DNA of 64,000 nt from Herminiimonas arsenicoxydans (GTDB lineage Bacteria; Pseudomonadota; Gammaproteobacteria; Burkholderiales; Burkholderiaceae_D), in contig CU207211.1 of the NCBI GenBank assembly GCA_000026125.1, positions 1,612,001-1,676,000 of the forward strand. Reading direction: 5' to 3'. The stretch's first letter is position 1. Each line of letters starts with the position of its first letter. Below, piece after piece: positions 54,528-62,753 of this stretch. Under the pieces are notes generated by a model. That model worked only from the letters and a program-made list of their open reading frames with translations. It was not told where the DNA came from and did not search any database. Position numbers and translations under genes: made by a program.

Positions 54528-54569
54528 CGGCCTGAGGCATACGGGGCTAGCCCCGCATGCCTCAGGCCG
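54528..54569 (-). other. Large intercistronic hairpin at the narK1-narK2 junction
   Basis: A perfect 13-bp stem (54528-54540 with 54557-54569), one A-C mismatch, and a further 5-bp CGGGG/CCCCG stem around CTAG. It overlaps the narK1 stop codon and has no T-run on the minus strand. It may be a partial terminator, RNase barrier or mRNA stabiliser setting narK1/narK2 ratio. Confidence 0.7.
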
Positions 54570-55800
54570 CTTGAAGAACGGGTTGCCGTTCCTGCTTGAA
54601 TGAAAAATGCATCCACACCAATGCCACGCAGACCGTACCGTACAACAGCATGAATGCGCTGGAACGCACGCCGGTCAGATCGACCAGTGCACCGAACATG
54701 ATTGGCAGCACGAAACCGCCAAGGCCGCCGGCCAGGCCGACCACACCGGATACCGCACCGATGTTGTCGGTAAAATCATCTGAAATGAATTTGAAAACCG
54801 AAGCCTTGCCGATCGCCATCGCCACCCCGACCACGAACAGCAGCACGGTGAACAGCCATGGGGAAAGACCGATGTGCAGATTGAGATCGCCATTCACGGT
54901 TTTGATCACCATGCTGGTTTGCGGATACGACAGCAGGAAGAAGCAAACCCAGCAGACCCACATCACCGACCAGGTCACCTGATAGGCGCCGAACCTGTCG
55001 GAAATCCAGCCGCCCAGTGCGCGCAACACTCCGCCCGGCAGCGAGAAACACGCGGCCAGCAAGGCTGCCAGCTGCATGTCGAAGCCGTATTCGGTTACGT
55101 AGTATTTGGTCATCCACAGCGCCAGTCCGACATAACCGCCGAACACCACCGAGTAGTACTGGCAGTAACGCCAGACGCGCGGATCTTTCAGCACCTTCAT
55201 CTGCTCGGAAAACGAGACGCCGGCCGGCATCTGATGCGATTTGTCGGTGTAGGAAAAGAACCAGAACAGCAAGGCGGTGACCAGCATGCCGAGTGCATAG
55301 ACATTGGGCAGCATTTGCCAGCCGTAGGCAGCGATGATGGCTGGTGCGACAAACTTGGTCAGTGCGGAACCGGAATTGCCGGCGCCGAAGATGCCCATCG
55401 CCAAGCCGCGTCGTTCCTTCTGGAACCAGCGCGCCACATACGGCGTACCGACAGAAAACGAACCGCCGGCCAGGCCGACAAACAAGCCGAGCACCAGAAA
55501 GTGCCAATACTCGGTGGCGTAACTGATCATGTAGATAGGCACCACACTGGACAGCATCAGCAGAAAAAATACAATGCGGCCGCCATAGCGGTCGGTCCAG
55601 ATGCCGAGCGGCACACGAATCAGCGATCCGCTCAGGACCGGCATGGCCGTCAGCAGGCCGAATTCCGTTTCATTCAAGCCGAGTTGCGTCTTGACCGGGA
55701 TACCGAGCACGGCAAAAATCATCCACACCGCAAAGCAGATGGTGAATGCAAAGGTACTGCTTGCCAGTACCGAAATTTGTTGCTTGTTATTGCTTGCCAC
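54562..55800 (-). CDS. narK1: Nitrate transporter, NarK1 type
   Basis: A 412-residue MFS protein with 12 predicted helices and the nitrate-porter signatures MGIFGAGNSGSALTKFVAP and GAVSGVVGLAGGLGGFVLP. It resembles the NarK1 class, proposed to import nitrate with protons. It is first in the narK1-narK2 pair. Its upstream region has a NarL-like heptamer and a degenerate copy of the TAGTC palindrome. Confidence 0.93.
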   Translation of the reverse strand: MASNNKQQISVLASSTFAFTICFAVWMIFAVLGIPVKTQLGLNETEFGLLTAMPVLSGSLIRVPLGIWTDRYGGRIVFFLLMLSSVVPIYMISYATEYWHFLVLGLFVGLAGGSFSVGTPYVARWFQKERRGLAMGIFGAGNSGSALTKFVAPAIIAAYGWQMLPNVYALGMLVTALLFWFFSYTDKSHQMPAGVSFSEQMKVLKDPRVWRYCQYYSVVFGGYVGLALWMTKYYVTEYGFDMQLAALLAACFSLPGGVLRALGGWISDRFGAYQVTWSVMWVCWVCFFLLSYPQTSMVIKTVNGDLNLHIGLSPWLFTVLLFVVGVAMAIGKASVFKFISDDFTDNIGAVSGVVGLAGGLGGFVLPIMFGALVDLTGVRSSAFMLLYGTVCVALVWMHFSFKQERQPVLQAA

Positions 55801-55855
55801 GATGCCGCCTCGCTTGCATGTTTTGATGCAATCAGCGTACGTGGTGCGATGCAGC

Positions 55856-55951
55856 GGGACTATTCGCCGTAGAGGTAATTTGCAAAGGCAATCTGGCTAG
55901 CGCACTCGGCCGGAATGACTAGGCGCAGCGCTTGCCATATAGATCAAGAGG
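55856..55951 (-). promoter_or_regulatory. Candidate narK1 control region
   Basis: On the minus strand: a half-site TAGTCCC (55856-55862), a consensus NarL heptamer TACCTCT (55871-55877), and the degenerate palindrome at 55906-55921 whose arm reads TAGTCAT. An FNR half-site TTGAT lies near 55942-55946. Together these suggest FNR and NarL control, but no box is perfect. Confidence 0.45.
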
Positions 55952-56073
55952 AGTATGGCGGCAGAGGATGACGTGCTTGATGTTGCGGATCGCGGATTGC
56001 GGAGTTGCGGGTCGTGCGCACAGGGGATGTGATCCGTATGGATGCTGCGACGGTGAAGCTGGCGCTCAGGGCT

Positions 56074-56553
56074 TCATGCGCGCTTCTTTTTCTTTTCCGG
56101 AAAATGCATCTGGATAGTCTGCGCCTTCAAACCCTTGCCGTCTGGAGCATTTTTTTGGGCAATCAGGTCTGCCAGAGTCACGTTGTTGAGCACGGCCAGA
56201 TAAGCCTCGATGGCATCGTTCAACACACCTTTCAGTATGCAGGACGGCGCATAGACGCAGGCATTGCTGGCGGGATCGAAACATTCGGCCATGAAGAAAT
56301 CGGTTTCCGTATTGCGCACCACCTCACCGATATTGATGTCAGCCGGTTCGTGGCCCAGCTTCAATCCACCATTGCGACCGCGCACGGTTTCGACCATGCC
56401 GGACAGGCCGAGCTGGTGCACCACCTTCATCAAATGATTTTTCGAAATGCCATGCAGATCTGCGATGTCCTGGATCGTCACCAAGTTGTCGCGATTCATC
56501 CCCAGATACATCAGGGTGCGTAACGCGTAATCGGTGTAGGAAGTCAGTCTCAT
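56074..56553 (-). CDS. nsrR: NsrR nitric-oxide-sensing Rrf2 repressor
   Basis: A 159-residue Rrf2-family regulator: N-terminal winged helix (TDYALRTLMYLG; ISKNHLMKVVHQLG; GRNGGLKLG) and three cluster Cys at C91, C99 and C105. D8 matches the Asp ligand known from Streptomyces NsrR. The 4Fe-4S cluster reacts with NO, which relieves repression. It is divergent from norB, whose promoter has an NsrR-like operator. The C-terminus is short and Lys-rich (EKKKKRA). Confidence 0.93.
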   Translation of the reverse strand: MRLTSYTDYALRTLMYLGMNRDNLVTIQDIADLHGISKNHLMKVVHQLGLSGMVETVRGRNGGLKLGHEPADINIGEVVRNTETDFFMAECFDPASNACVYAPSCILKGVLNDAIEAYLAVLNNVTLADLIAQKNAPDGKGLKAQTIQMHFPEKKKKRA

Positions 56554-56651
56554 TGAGTGATCGGCATGCGTTGATAAAACTGCTTGGATATCAATATGCC
56601 ATCGACGATACGGTTGATCAGGTAATCAGTATATATCTTTGTTCCGGTTTT

Positions 56652-56693
56652 TTGATTTACCTCAAAAATATAGATGCATTTTATTTGCATGCA
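56652..56693 (+). promoter_or_regulatory. FNR-like box overlapping or adjoining an NsrR operator before norB
   Basis: TTGATTTACCTCAA (56652-56665) matches 9 of 10 core FNR bases. Five bp later, TAGATGCATTT (56671-56681), a 1-bp centre and ATTTGCATGCA (56683-56693) fit the NsrR 11-1-11 consensus at about 16 of 22 positions (left arm 10 of 11). Activation by low oxygen or an NO-sensing Crp-Fnr protein, with NsrR repression, is inferred. Confidence 0.75.
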
Positions 56694-56784
56694 TTAATAC
56701 ATGCACATAGAATGAATCTTTAATGACGTTGGCTTTACCTCGCGCCAGATTGCAATTCAACTTCATTCACAAGGAAACCTTGTC

Positions 56785-59061
56785 ATGCACGCTACGCGCA
56801 AACTCTGGACCTGGCTCGCCGTTATCTGCGTCCTGTCCTTTTCCGTTCTGGGCTGGGTCGGAACAGAGATTTATCTGACCGCCCCGCCTATTCCCAAACA
56901 AGTCGTCAGCAGCAACGGCAAACTCCTGTTTTCAGAAGGACAGGTGCAACGCGGCCAGGAAGCATGGCTTTCCGCCGGCGGCCAGCAGCTGGGTTCGGTA
57001 TGGGGCCACGGCAGCTATCTGGCGCCGGACTGGTCGGCCGACTGGTTGCACCGTGAAGCACTGGCCCTGCGCGCCATATGGGCGCAACACGATTACGGCA
57101 AACCCTACGAGCAGTTGGGCATAGGCCAGAAGGCCGAGCTCGACGGTCGGCTGAAAAGCGCGATGCGCAGCAATACCTACGACGCCGGCACCGGCATCGT
57201 CACGCTCTCACCCGAACGTGCCCGTGCTGTGCAGCAAGTGACCGAGCATTACATGGGTCTGTTCGGCAGCGACCCTGCATTCGACGCACTGCGCGAACAA
57301 TATGCGATGCACACCGGTTCCCTGCCCGATCAGGCCGATCTGCAGGCGCTGCCGGCCTTTATATTCTGGTCTTCCTGGTCGGCTGCCACCGACAGGCCGG
57401 GCGAATCCGATCTGAGCTACACCAGCAACTGGCCGCACGAGCCGCTGGTCGACAACACGCCGACCGCCGGTGCCGGCATCTGGTCCATCGCCAGCATCAT
57501 CCTGATGATCGCCGCCATCGCCGGCATGATCTTCTACCATTCGATGCACCAGGAAGAAGGCGATCCGACACCGCCGAAGAAAGATCCTTTATTCGATCTG
57601 ACGCCGACGCCATCGATGAAGGCCACGCGTAAATACTTCTACGTGGTAATCGGCCTGATCATGGCGCAGGTAGGCATGGGCGTGATCACCGCTCACTATG
57701 CGGTGGAAGGAACAAGCTTCTTCGGCTTCCCGCTGGGAGATATCCTGCCGTTCACGGTGAGCCGCACCATCCATACCCAGTTCGCGGTGTTGTGGATCGC
57801 GACTGCATGGCTGGCTACCGGCCTCTACATTGCGCCGGCGATTTCCGGCCATGAACCGAAATACCAGAAGCTGGGCGTCAACCTGCTGTTCTATGCGCTG
57901 CTGTTCATCGTGGTCGGCTCCACTGCCTTCGGCTGGCTGGGCACGCTGCAACATAGGGGTAACGACTTCAGTTTCTGGATCGGCAATCAGGGCCTGGAAT
58001 TCACCAGCATGGGACGCATCTGGCAAATCCTGCTGTTCGTCGGCTTGCTGTTCTGGGTCACGCTGCTGGGACGCGGCCTGCTGCCGGCACTAAAAAAACC
58101 ATCCGAAAGCCGCGGCCTGATCGCGATGGTATTTCTCGCTGCGCTCTGCATAGGCGGCTTCTACGCCACCTCGCTAACCTGGGGCCAGAAAACCCATTAC
58201 GCGATGATTGAATACTGGCGCTGGTGGCTGGTGCACCTGTGGGTCGAAGGCTTCTTTGAAGTGTTCGCCACCGCTGTCATTGCGCTGCTGTTCACCCGGC
58301 TCGGCCTGATCCACGCAAAAACCGCCAATAGCGCCATCGTGCTGGAAACCATCGTGTTCCTGTTTGGCGGCATCCTCGGCACCCTGCATCATCTGTACTT
58401 CACCGGCACGCCTACTTTCGTGATCGCGATCGGCGCCATGTTCTCGGCCCTGGAAGTGGTGCCGCTGGCGATGATAGGCGTCGAGGCCTATCGCAACTAT
58501 CAGCGCTCGAAAGCGGCACCCTGGGTGCAGGCGTACAAATGGCCGATCCTGTGTTTCATCGCGGTCGGTTTCTGGAACGTGGTCGGGGCCGGCTTGCTGG
58601 GCTTTTCAATCAACACGCCGATCGCGCTGTACTACATGCAAGGCCTCAACATGACGGCCGCACACGGCCATGCAGCCCTGTTCGGTGTATACGGCATGCT
58701 CGGTATCGGCTTGCTGCTGTTCTGCCTGCGCGGCTTGTCGGATCGCGCCGCATGGTCGGATCGTCTGCTGGCACCGATGTTCTGGCTGCTCAATATCGGC
58801 CTGGCGATGATGGTCTTCATTTCCCTGGTGCCGGCCGGCATTTATCAGGCATGGGCCAGTGTGACGCAAGGCATGTGGTTTGCACGGTCACCTGAAGTCA
58901 TCCATTCGACCTTCATGGAAACCATGGTCTGGCTGCGGGTTCCGGGCGATATCGTGTTTGCCATCGGTACGGTATTCCTGGTCCTGTTTGCACTACGCCT
59001 GCTGACCGGTGCCAAAAGCAAGCAGCCGGCGACTGCGGCGGCCGGTATCAGCAAAGCGTAA
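56785..59061 (+). CDS. norB: Quinol-dependent nitric oxide reductase (qNOR)
   Basis: A 758-residue single-subunit NO reductase. An N-terminal helix and periplasmic extension (about residues 1-220; VQRGQEAWLSAGGQQLGSVW) replace NorC, marking the quinol-using form. Catalytic ligands are visible: HLWVEGFFEVF (His plus Glu), GTLHHLYFTG (FeB His pair) and MTAAHGHAALFGVYG. It reduces two NO to N2O in the inner membrane. The ATG follows AAGGAAA. No nitrite reductase is present in this window, so its role may be detoxification of NO as much as denitrification. Confidence 0.96.
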   Translation: MHATRKLWTWLAVICVLSFSVLGWVGTEIYLTAPPIPKQVVSSNGKLLFSEGQVQRGQEAWLSAGGQQLGSVWGHGSYLAPDWSADWLHREALALRAIWAQHDYGKPYEQLGIGQKAELDGRLKSAMRSNTYDAGTGIVTLSPERARAVQQVTEHYMGLFGSDPAFDALREQYAMHTGSLPDQADLQALPAFIFWSSWSAATDRPGESDLSYTSNWPHEPLVDNTPTAGAGIWSIASIILMIAAIAGMIFYHSMHQEEGDPTPPKKDPLFDLTPTPSMKATRKYFYVVIGLIMAQVGMGVITAHYAVEGTSFFGFPLGDILPFTVSRTIHTQFAVLWIATAWLATGLYIAPAISGHEPKYQKLGVNLLFYALLFIVVGSTAFGWLGTLQHRGNDFSFWIGNQGLEFTSMGRIWQILLFVGLLFWVTLLGRGLLPALKKPSESRGLIAMVFLAALCIGGFYATSLTWGQKTHYAMIEYWRWWLVHLWVEGFFEVFATAVIALLFTRLGLIHAKTANSAIVLETIVFLFGGILGTLHHLYFTGTPTFVIAIGAMFSALEVVPLAMIGVEAYRNYQRSKAAPWVQAYKWPILCFIAVGFWNVVGAGLLGFSINTPIALYYMQGLNMTAAHGHAALFGVYGMLGIGLLLFCLRGLSDRAAWSDRLLAPMFWLLNIGLAMMVFISLVPAGIYQAWASVTQGMWFARSPEVIHSTFMETMVWLRVPGDIVFAIGTVFLVLFALRLLTGAKSKQPATAAAGISKA

Positions 59062-59067
59062 AACAAG

Positions 59068-59103
59068 CAGACAGGCCGGAGGCTCATGGCCTCTGCCTGT
59101 CTG
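59068..59103 (+). other. Hairpin in the norB-DUF2249 gap
   Basis: CAGACAGGC and GCCTGTCTG plus an inner GAGGC/GCCTC stem fold into a long hairpin, 6 bp after the norB stop and without a T-run. It may reduce readthrough or stabilise norB mRNA. Confidence 0.6.
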
Positions 59104-59123
59104 CACTGAAAAGGAGTTTCACC

Positions 59124-59387
59124 ATGACACATGATTGTTCCCAGACTGTTTCCACGGAAGCCATTTATCCATTCGATGCGCGCGGTGTCGCCAAGCGCTT
59201 TCGCCATGCGGCAATTTTCGGTGCCCTGCAGGCTTTGCAGGTAGGCGAAACCATGCGCTTCTGCAACGACCATGATCCGATTCCGCTGCTCATGCAAATA
59301 GGCAGCCGTTTCGGCCCGCGCGTCGAGATCAGCTATGTGCAGCGCATGCCCGGCGAGATCGTGATCGATTTCCTGATCGCCGCTTGA
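59124..59387 (+). CDS. DUF2249 protein downstream of norB
   Basis: An 87-residue soluble protein of the DUF2249 group: YPFDARGVAKRFRHAAIFGA, then ALQVGETMRFCNDHDPIPLL. These small proteins often sit near NO-related and denitrification genes and are TusA-like in fold. It has an AAAAGGAG ribosome site and is 62 bp after norB, so it is probably cotranscribed. The function is unknown. Confidence 0.85.
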   Translation: MTHDCSQTVSTEAIYPFDARGVAKRFRHAAIFGALQALQVGETMRFCNDHDPIPLLMQIGSRFGPRVEISYVQRMPGEIVIDFLIAA

Positions 59388-59424
59388 AGGTACAATAGCG
59401 GCTGAATCCAGCCAGAAATCAAAA

Positions 59425-59507
59425 CCAGCGAACAGCAATTTCGGATTGTTGTTCGCCTGGTGTATTTAGCAATACCGCCGCCGGTTTTTGACTGCCGGCG
59501 GTTTTTT
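59425..59507 (+). terminator. Terminator region after norB-DUF2249
   Basis: First an imperfect 15-bp hairpin (59425-59439 with 59445-59460), then ACCGCCG (59474-59480) and CGGCGGT (59496-59502) followed by a six-T run (59502-59507), a classical rho-independent terminator just before bioF. Confidence 0.78.
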
Positions 59508-59520
59508 AATGGAACACGGA

Positions 59521-60687
59521 ATGATCCGCGAAACACTCACAACGGAACTCGCAGCACTCAAGAAGCAAGGACTGCAACGGCAGCGCCGCACCTTGCAGAC
59601 GCCTTGCGGCGTGCGAATAGAGGTCGACGGACGTTCGCTGCTGTCTTTTTGCAGTAACGATTACCTGGGCCTGGCCGCCGAACCGACATTGATAGACGCC
59701 GCCCGCGAAGCGGCCTTGCGCTGGGGTGTAGGTTCTGGTTCTTCGCATCTGGTCAGCGGCCATTTCACCCCGCATGAGGAACTCGAACACAAGCTGGCAT
59801 CCTTTGTCGGCGGCGAGCGAGCGCTCTACTTCAGCACCGGCTACATGGCCAATCTGGGGGTGGTGCCGGCGCTGGTGGGTCGCGGCGACGCCGTCTTTGC
59901 CGACAAGCTGAATCACGCTTCGCTGATCGATGCAGTGCAATTGTCGCGCGCCGATCATCAGCGTTATCCCCACGGCGATCTGACGGCGCTGGAACGCCAG
60001 TTGAGCGCCAGCAAGGCAAAGCGCAAGCTGATTCTTACCGATGCGGTGTTCAGCATGGATGGCGATCTGGCGCCGCTGACGCAACTGCTGGAACTGGCCG
60101 AACGCTACGATGCCTGGCTGATGGTGGACGATGCGCATGGCTTCGGCATACTCGGCCCGCAGGGGCGCGGTACGCTGGTGCAGTACGGGATAGTTCTAGC
60201 CGAGCACCCGCGTCTACTTTACATGGGCACGCTGGGCAAGGCTGCCGGCGTATCGGGCGCTTTCATCGCTGGTGCAGAGGAAGTCATCGAGTGGCTGCTG
60301 CAGCGCGCCCGCACTTATATCTTTACCACTGCATCCAGCCCGATGCTGGCGGCAACCCTGCTCAAGAGCCTGGATCTGATCGCTGGTGCAGATGGCGACG
60401 CGCGCCGCAGTCAGTTGCAGCTGCTGATTGCGCGCCTGCAGGATGGCCTCCAAGGAAGCCGCTGGCAATTGCTACCCTCGCCTACCGCAATTCAAGCCAT
60501 CATCATCGGTGAAAACGATGCCGCATTACGCGTAGCCGCAGCACTGGCCGAACAAGGCTTGTGGGTACCGGCCATCCGCCCGCCGACAGTGCCCAAAGGC
60601 ACGGCGCGTCTGCGCATCACGCTGTCGGCGGCACACAGTCTGGCCGATGTGGATCGCTTGCTGGCGGCATTGCAGGCGGCGCAATGA
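59521..60687 (+). CDS. bioF: 8-amino-7-oxononanoate synthase
   Basis: A 388-residue PLP enzyme of the alpha-oxoamine synthase family: [39 protein letters not shown] and the PLP lysine K240 in [10 protein letters not shown]. It condenses pimeloyl-ACP with alanine in biotin synthesis. I start at the ATG at 59521 (GGA 7 nt upstream); the ATG at 59509 is possible, while earlier starts fall in the terminator. bioH overlaps its stop by 4 bp. Confidence 0.95.
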   Translation: MIRETLTTELAALKKQGLQRQRRTLQTPCGVRIEVDGRSLLSFCSNDYLGLAAEPTLIDAAREAALRWGVGSGSSHLVSGHFTPHEELEHKLASFVGGERALYFSTGYMANLGVVPALVGRGDAVFADKLNHASLIDAVQLSRADHQRYPHGDLTALERQLSASKAKRKLILTDAVFSMDGDLAPLTQLLELAERYDAWLMVDDAHGFGILGPQGRGTLVQYGIVLAEHPRLLYMGTLGKAAGVSGAFIAGAEEVIEWLLQRARTYIFTTASSPMLAATLLKSLDLIAGADGDARRSQLQLLIARLQDGLQGSRWQLLPSPTAIQAIIIGENDAALRVAAALAEQGLWVPAIRPPTVPKGTARLRITLSAAHSLADVDRLLAALQAAQ

Positions 60688-61421
60688 ACCCTTTGCGTCT
60701 GTGGCACGGCTGGGGCATGCATCCTGCGGTGTGGAGCGGCCTCTGTACCGAACTTGCTCAGCAGGACATCGCCACGCAAACGCCAGCCTTGCCCGGTTAC
60801 GATCAGAGCGAGACAGTTGCACCATATAACCTGGATGCGCTAGTGGATGCGATGCTGCCGGCAACGAACATCCCCTATGTTCTGTGCGGCTGGTCGCTGG
60901 GCGCATTGCTGGCGCTGCACGCGGCACGACGCCATCCGCAGCGCATATCACGCCTGATCTTGATAGGCGCAACGCCCAGTTTCGTCCAGCGCGCAGACTG
61001 GCCGCACGGCATACCGCTGGCAGTGGTGGATGAATTCATCGCCGCCGTTGCACACGATCCTGCTGCAGCACTGAAACGTTTCATGGCGCTGTCGAATCAA
61101 AACGATGTGCATGCGCGCAGCATGGCTCGCACATTGACGCAGATGCTGACTGCCAACCCGCTGCCGACTGCCGAAACACTCATTGCCGGCCTCACCCTGT
61201 TGCGCGATAGCGATCTGCGCGCCGGTATCGCCGACATCACGCAGCCTGTACTCCTGCTGCACGGTGCGCGCGACCCGCTGATGCCGGTCGCAGCGGCACA
61301 ATGGCTGGCCGATGCCTTGCCGCAGGCGCAGCTCGACATCCTGCCCGAGGCTGCGCATACGCCCTTCCTTTCCGACCAGCAGCATTGCTGCGCTTCCATC
61401 GCAAGTTTCTACCGTGCCTGA
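60684..61421 (+). CDS. bioH: Pimeloyl-ACP methyl ester carboxylesterase BioH
   Basis: A 245-residue alpha/beta hydrolase. The opening [14 protein letters not shown] is a BioH hallmark; the catalytic serine is S71 in [11 protein letters not shown], with Asp in HGARDPLMP and His in EAAHTPFL. It releases pimeloyl-ACP from its methyl ester. The start overlaps bioF (ATGA) and the end overlaps bioC by 8 bp, so the three genes are tightly coupled. Confidence 0.95.
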   Translation: MNPLRLWHGWGMHPAVWSGLCTELAQQDIATQTPALPGYDQSETVAPYNLDALVDAMLPATNIPYVLCGWSLGALLALHAARRHPQRISRLILIGATPSFVQRADWPHGIPLAVVDEFIAAVAHDPAAALKRFMALSNQNDVHARSMARTLTQMLTANPLPTAETLIAGLTLLRDSDLRAGIADITQPVLLLHGARDPLMPVAAAQWLADALPQAQLDILPEAAHTPFLSDQQHCCASIASFYRA

Positions 61422-62196
61422 TATCGACAAGCATAAGCTCAGCCTCTCCTTCAGTCGTGCGGCCGCTCAATACGACGCCATCGCCGGCTTTCAGCAACAG
61501 GTCGCAGCACGGCTGGCGCAACTGTTGCCGGCCATACCCGCCACATGCGTACTCGACGGCGGCTGCGGCACCGGCACCAGCAGTGCGCTGCTGACACGGC
61601 ACTGGCCGGATGCATTGCTGCTTGCCTGCGATTTGTCGCCGGAAATGGTGCGCCAGGCGCACGCACGACAATTGACTGCCGTATGCGGCGATCTTGAACA
61701 ACTCCCCTTCAGCAAGGCCTGCTTCGATGTCGTATGGTCCAGTCTGGTATTGCAATGGTGCCAGCCGCAGCTCGCCTATCCGGAATTGCAGCGCGTGCTG
61801 AAACACGGCGGCAGGCTATTGTTCAGCACGCTGACCAGCGGCAGCCTGCATGAACTGGAAAGTACATTCGGCGAGATAGACCGGCATAGACGCGTGCTGC
61901 CATTTGCCAGCGAACAGCAAGTTGTGGATGCGCTATATGCAGCCGGTTTTGAACATGTGCAATGCCAGGCGGAACGCTGGGTCACGCAACACGCCGATTT
62001 GAAAACGCTGCTGACCAGCATACGCGGCATAGGCGCAAACCAGACCGGCGCCGCCAGACGGCCCGGCATGATGGGCAAGACGCAATGGCAGGCTGCGCAG
62101 GTACGTTATGAAAACCTGCGTGATGCAGATGGCATGCTGCCGCTTACTTATTCGCTGCTGTTTGTCAGCGCCGAAAAATCGCGCGCGCAAGACTGA
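61414..62196 (+). CDS. bioC: Malonyl-ACP O-methyltransferase BioC
   Basis: A 260-residue SAM-dependent methyltransferase: SFSRAAAQYDAIAGFQQQVA opening typical of BioC, the SAM-binding VLDGGCGTGTSSALL, and a later VVWSSLVLQWC motif. The usual LDLGCGTG is LDGGCGTG here. It methylates malonyl-ACP to start pimelate synthesis. The start is a GTG at 61414, 8 bp inside bioH. Other bio genes (bioA, bioD, bioB) are not in the window. Confidence 0.93.
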   Translation: MPDIDKHKLSLSFSRAAAQYDAIAGFQQQVAARLAQLLPAIPATCVLDGGCGTGTSSALLTRHWPDALLLACDLSPEMVRQAHARQLTAVCGDLEQLPFSKACFDVVWSSLVLQWCQPQLAYPELQRVLKHGGRLLFSTLTSGSLHELESTFGEIDRHRRVLPFASEQQVVDALYAAGFEHVQCQAERWVTQHADLKTLLTSIRGIGANQTGAARRPGMMGKTQWQAAQVRYENLRDADGMLPLTYSLLFVSAEKSRAQD

Positions 62197-62552
62197 TTCC
62201 TGGAATCTTGGGCTGATAAAATCTTAGCCCAACCTACAGTACTGCTTCGATTTATCAGTATCACGGTTTTGGTTCGGCAATGCCGCAGGCGAGCCGAACT
62301 GGCAGTACCTCCGCTGTGACGCTGCCGTTCGTGCGAAGCAGAAAATGGATAAAGAAGTGAACGCTGTCTGAGCGTAGCGAGTTTCGTTCGCTTCCCATTT
62401 TTTGATTTGCACAAACGGGAAGCCCGAAGGGCCAACGGCTGTGCGGTCGCCTTTTTTCGGTTACCTTTTTTGGCGAAGCAAAAAAGGTAACTAGCCGCCG
62501 GGCTACCCCGGCAACTGAGCTTCCTCGAAGAAAAAACCGTTTCAGCCATCAC
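62197..62552. repeat. Dispersed-repeat-like intergenic element
   Basis: This gene-free stretch is dense in inverted repeats: GTTCGGC/GCCGAAC (62272-62278 and 62293-62299) and a perfect 13-bp stem GTTACCTTTTTTG/CAAAAAAGGTAAC (62460-62472 and 62479-62491). A minus-strand frame gives Lys/Arg/Ser-rich peptides (KNGKRTKLATLRQRSL, ATAQPLALRASRLC) of the kind widely mis-annotated from repeated betaproteobacterial intergenic DNA. I treat it as a non-coding repeat rather than a gene. The remaining 62553-62644 holds nothing I can identify. Confidence 0.6.
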
Positions 62553-62644
62553 TCAAACAAGATAGAGAAACATCTCTGAATTTCCGGCAAGACGCCGTTT
62601 GCATGCACTGGCACAGGCATTTCCCACCCCACCCGCTCGCAGAA

Positions 62645-62738
62645 TTGACCCATATCAAGGAATATCAAAGCGCCGCCGCTTTCGATTGACCTCACTACAT
62701 ATAGTCAACTACCTTCCATAAAACACCACATATTGTGT
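62645..62738 (+). promoter_or_regulatory. FNR box and tandem NrdR boxes of nrdD
   Basis: FNR box TTGACCCATATCAA (62645-62658) is followed by two NrdR-box-like palindromes: TCACTACATATAGTCA (62692-62707) and ACACCACATATTGTGT (62723-62738), 12 and 14 of 16 consensus positions, with centres exactly 31 bp apart (three helical turns), the usual NrdR spacing. This implies oxygen and nucleotide control of nrdD. Confidence 0.82.
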
Positions 62739-62753
62739 TCACGGGAGAATCTC

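Noticed and set aside
55831..55843. TTGATGCAATCAG upstream of narK1 as an FNR box
   Set aside because: The half-sites are separated by 3 bp rather than 4 and the second ends in G.
62148..62552. Minus-strand 134-codon frame as a gene
   Set aside because: It spans hairpins, overlaps the bioC end, and its peptide resembles translated dispersed intergenic DNA.
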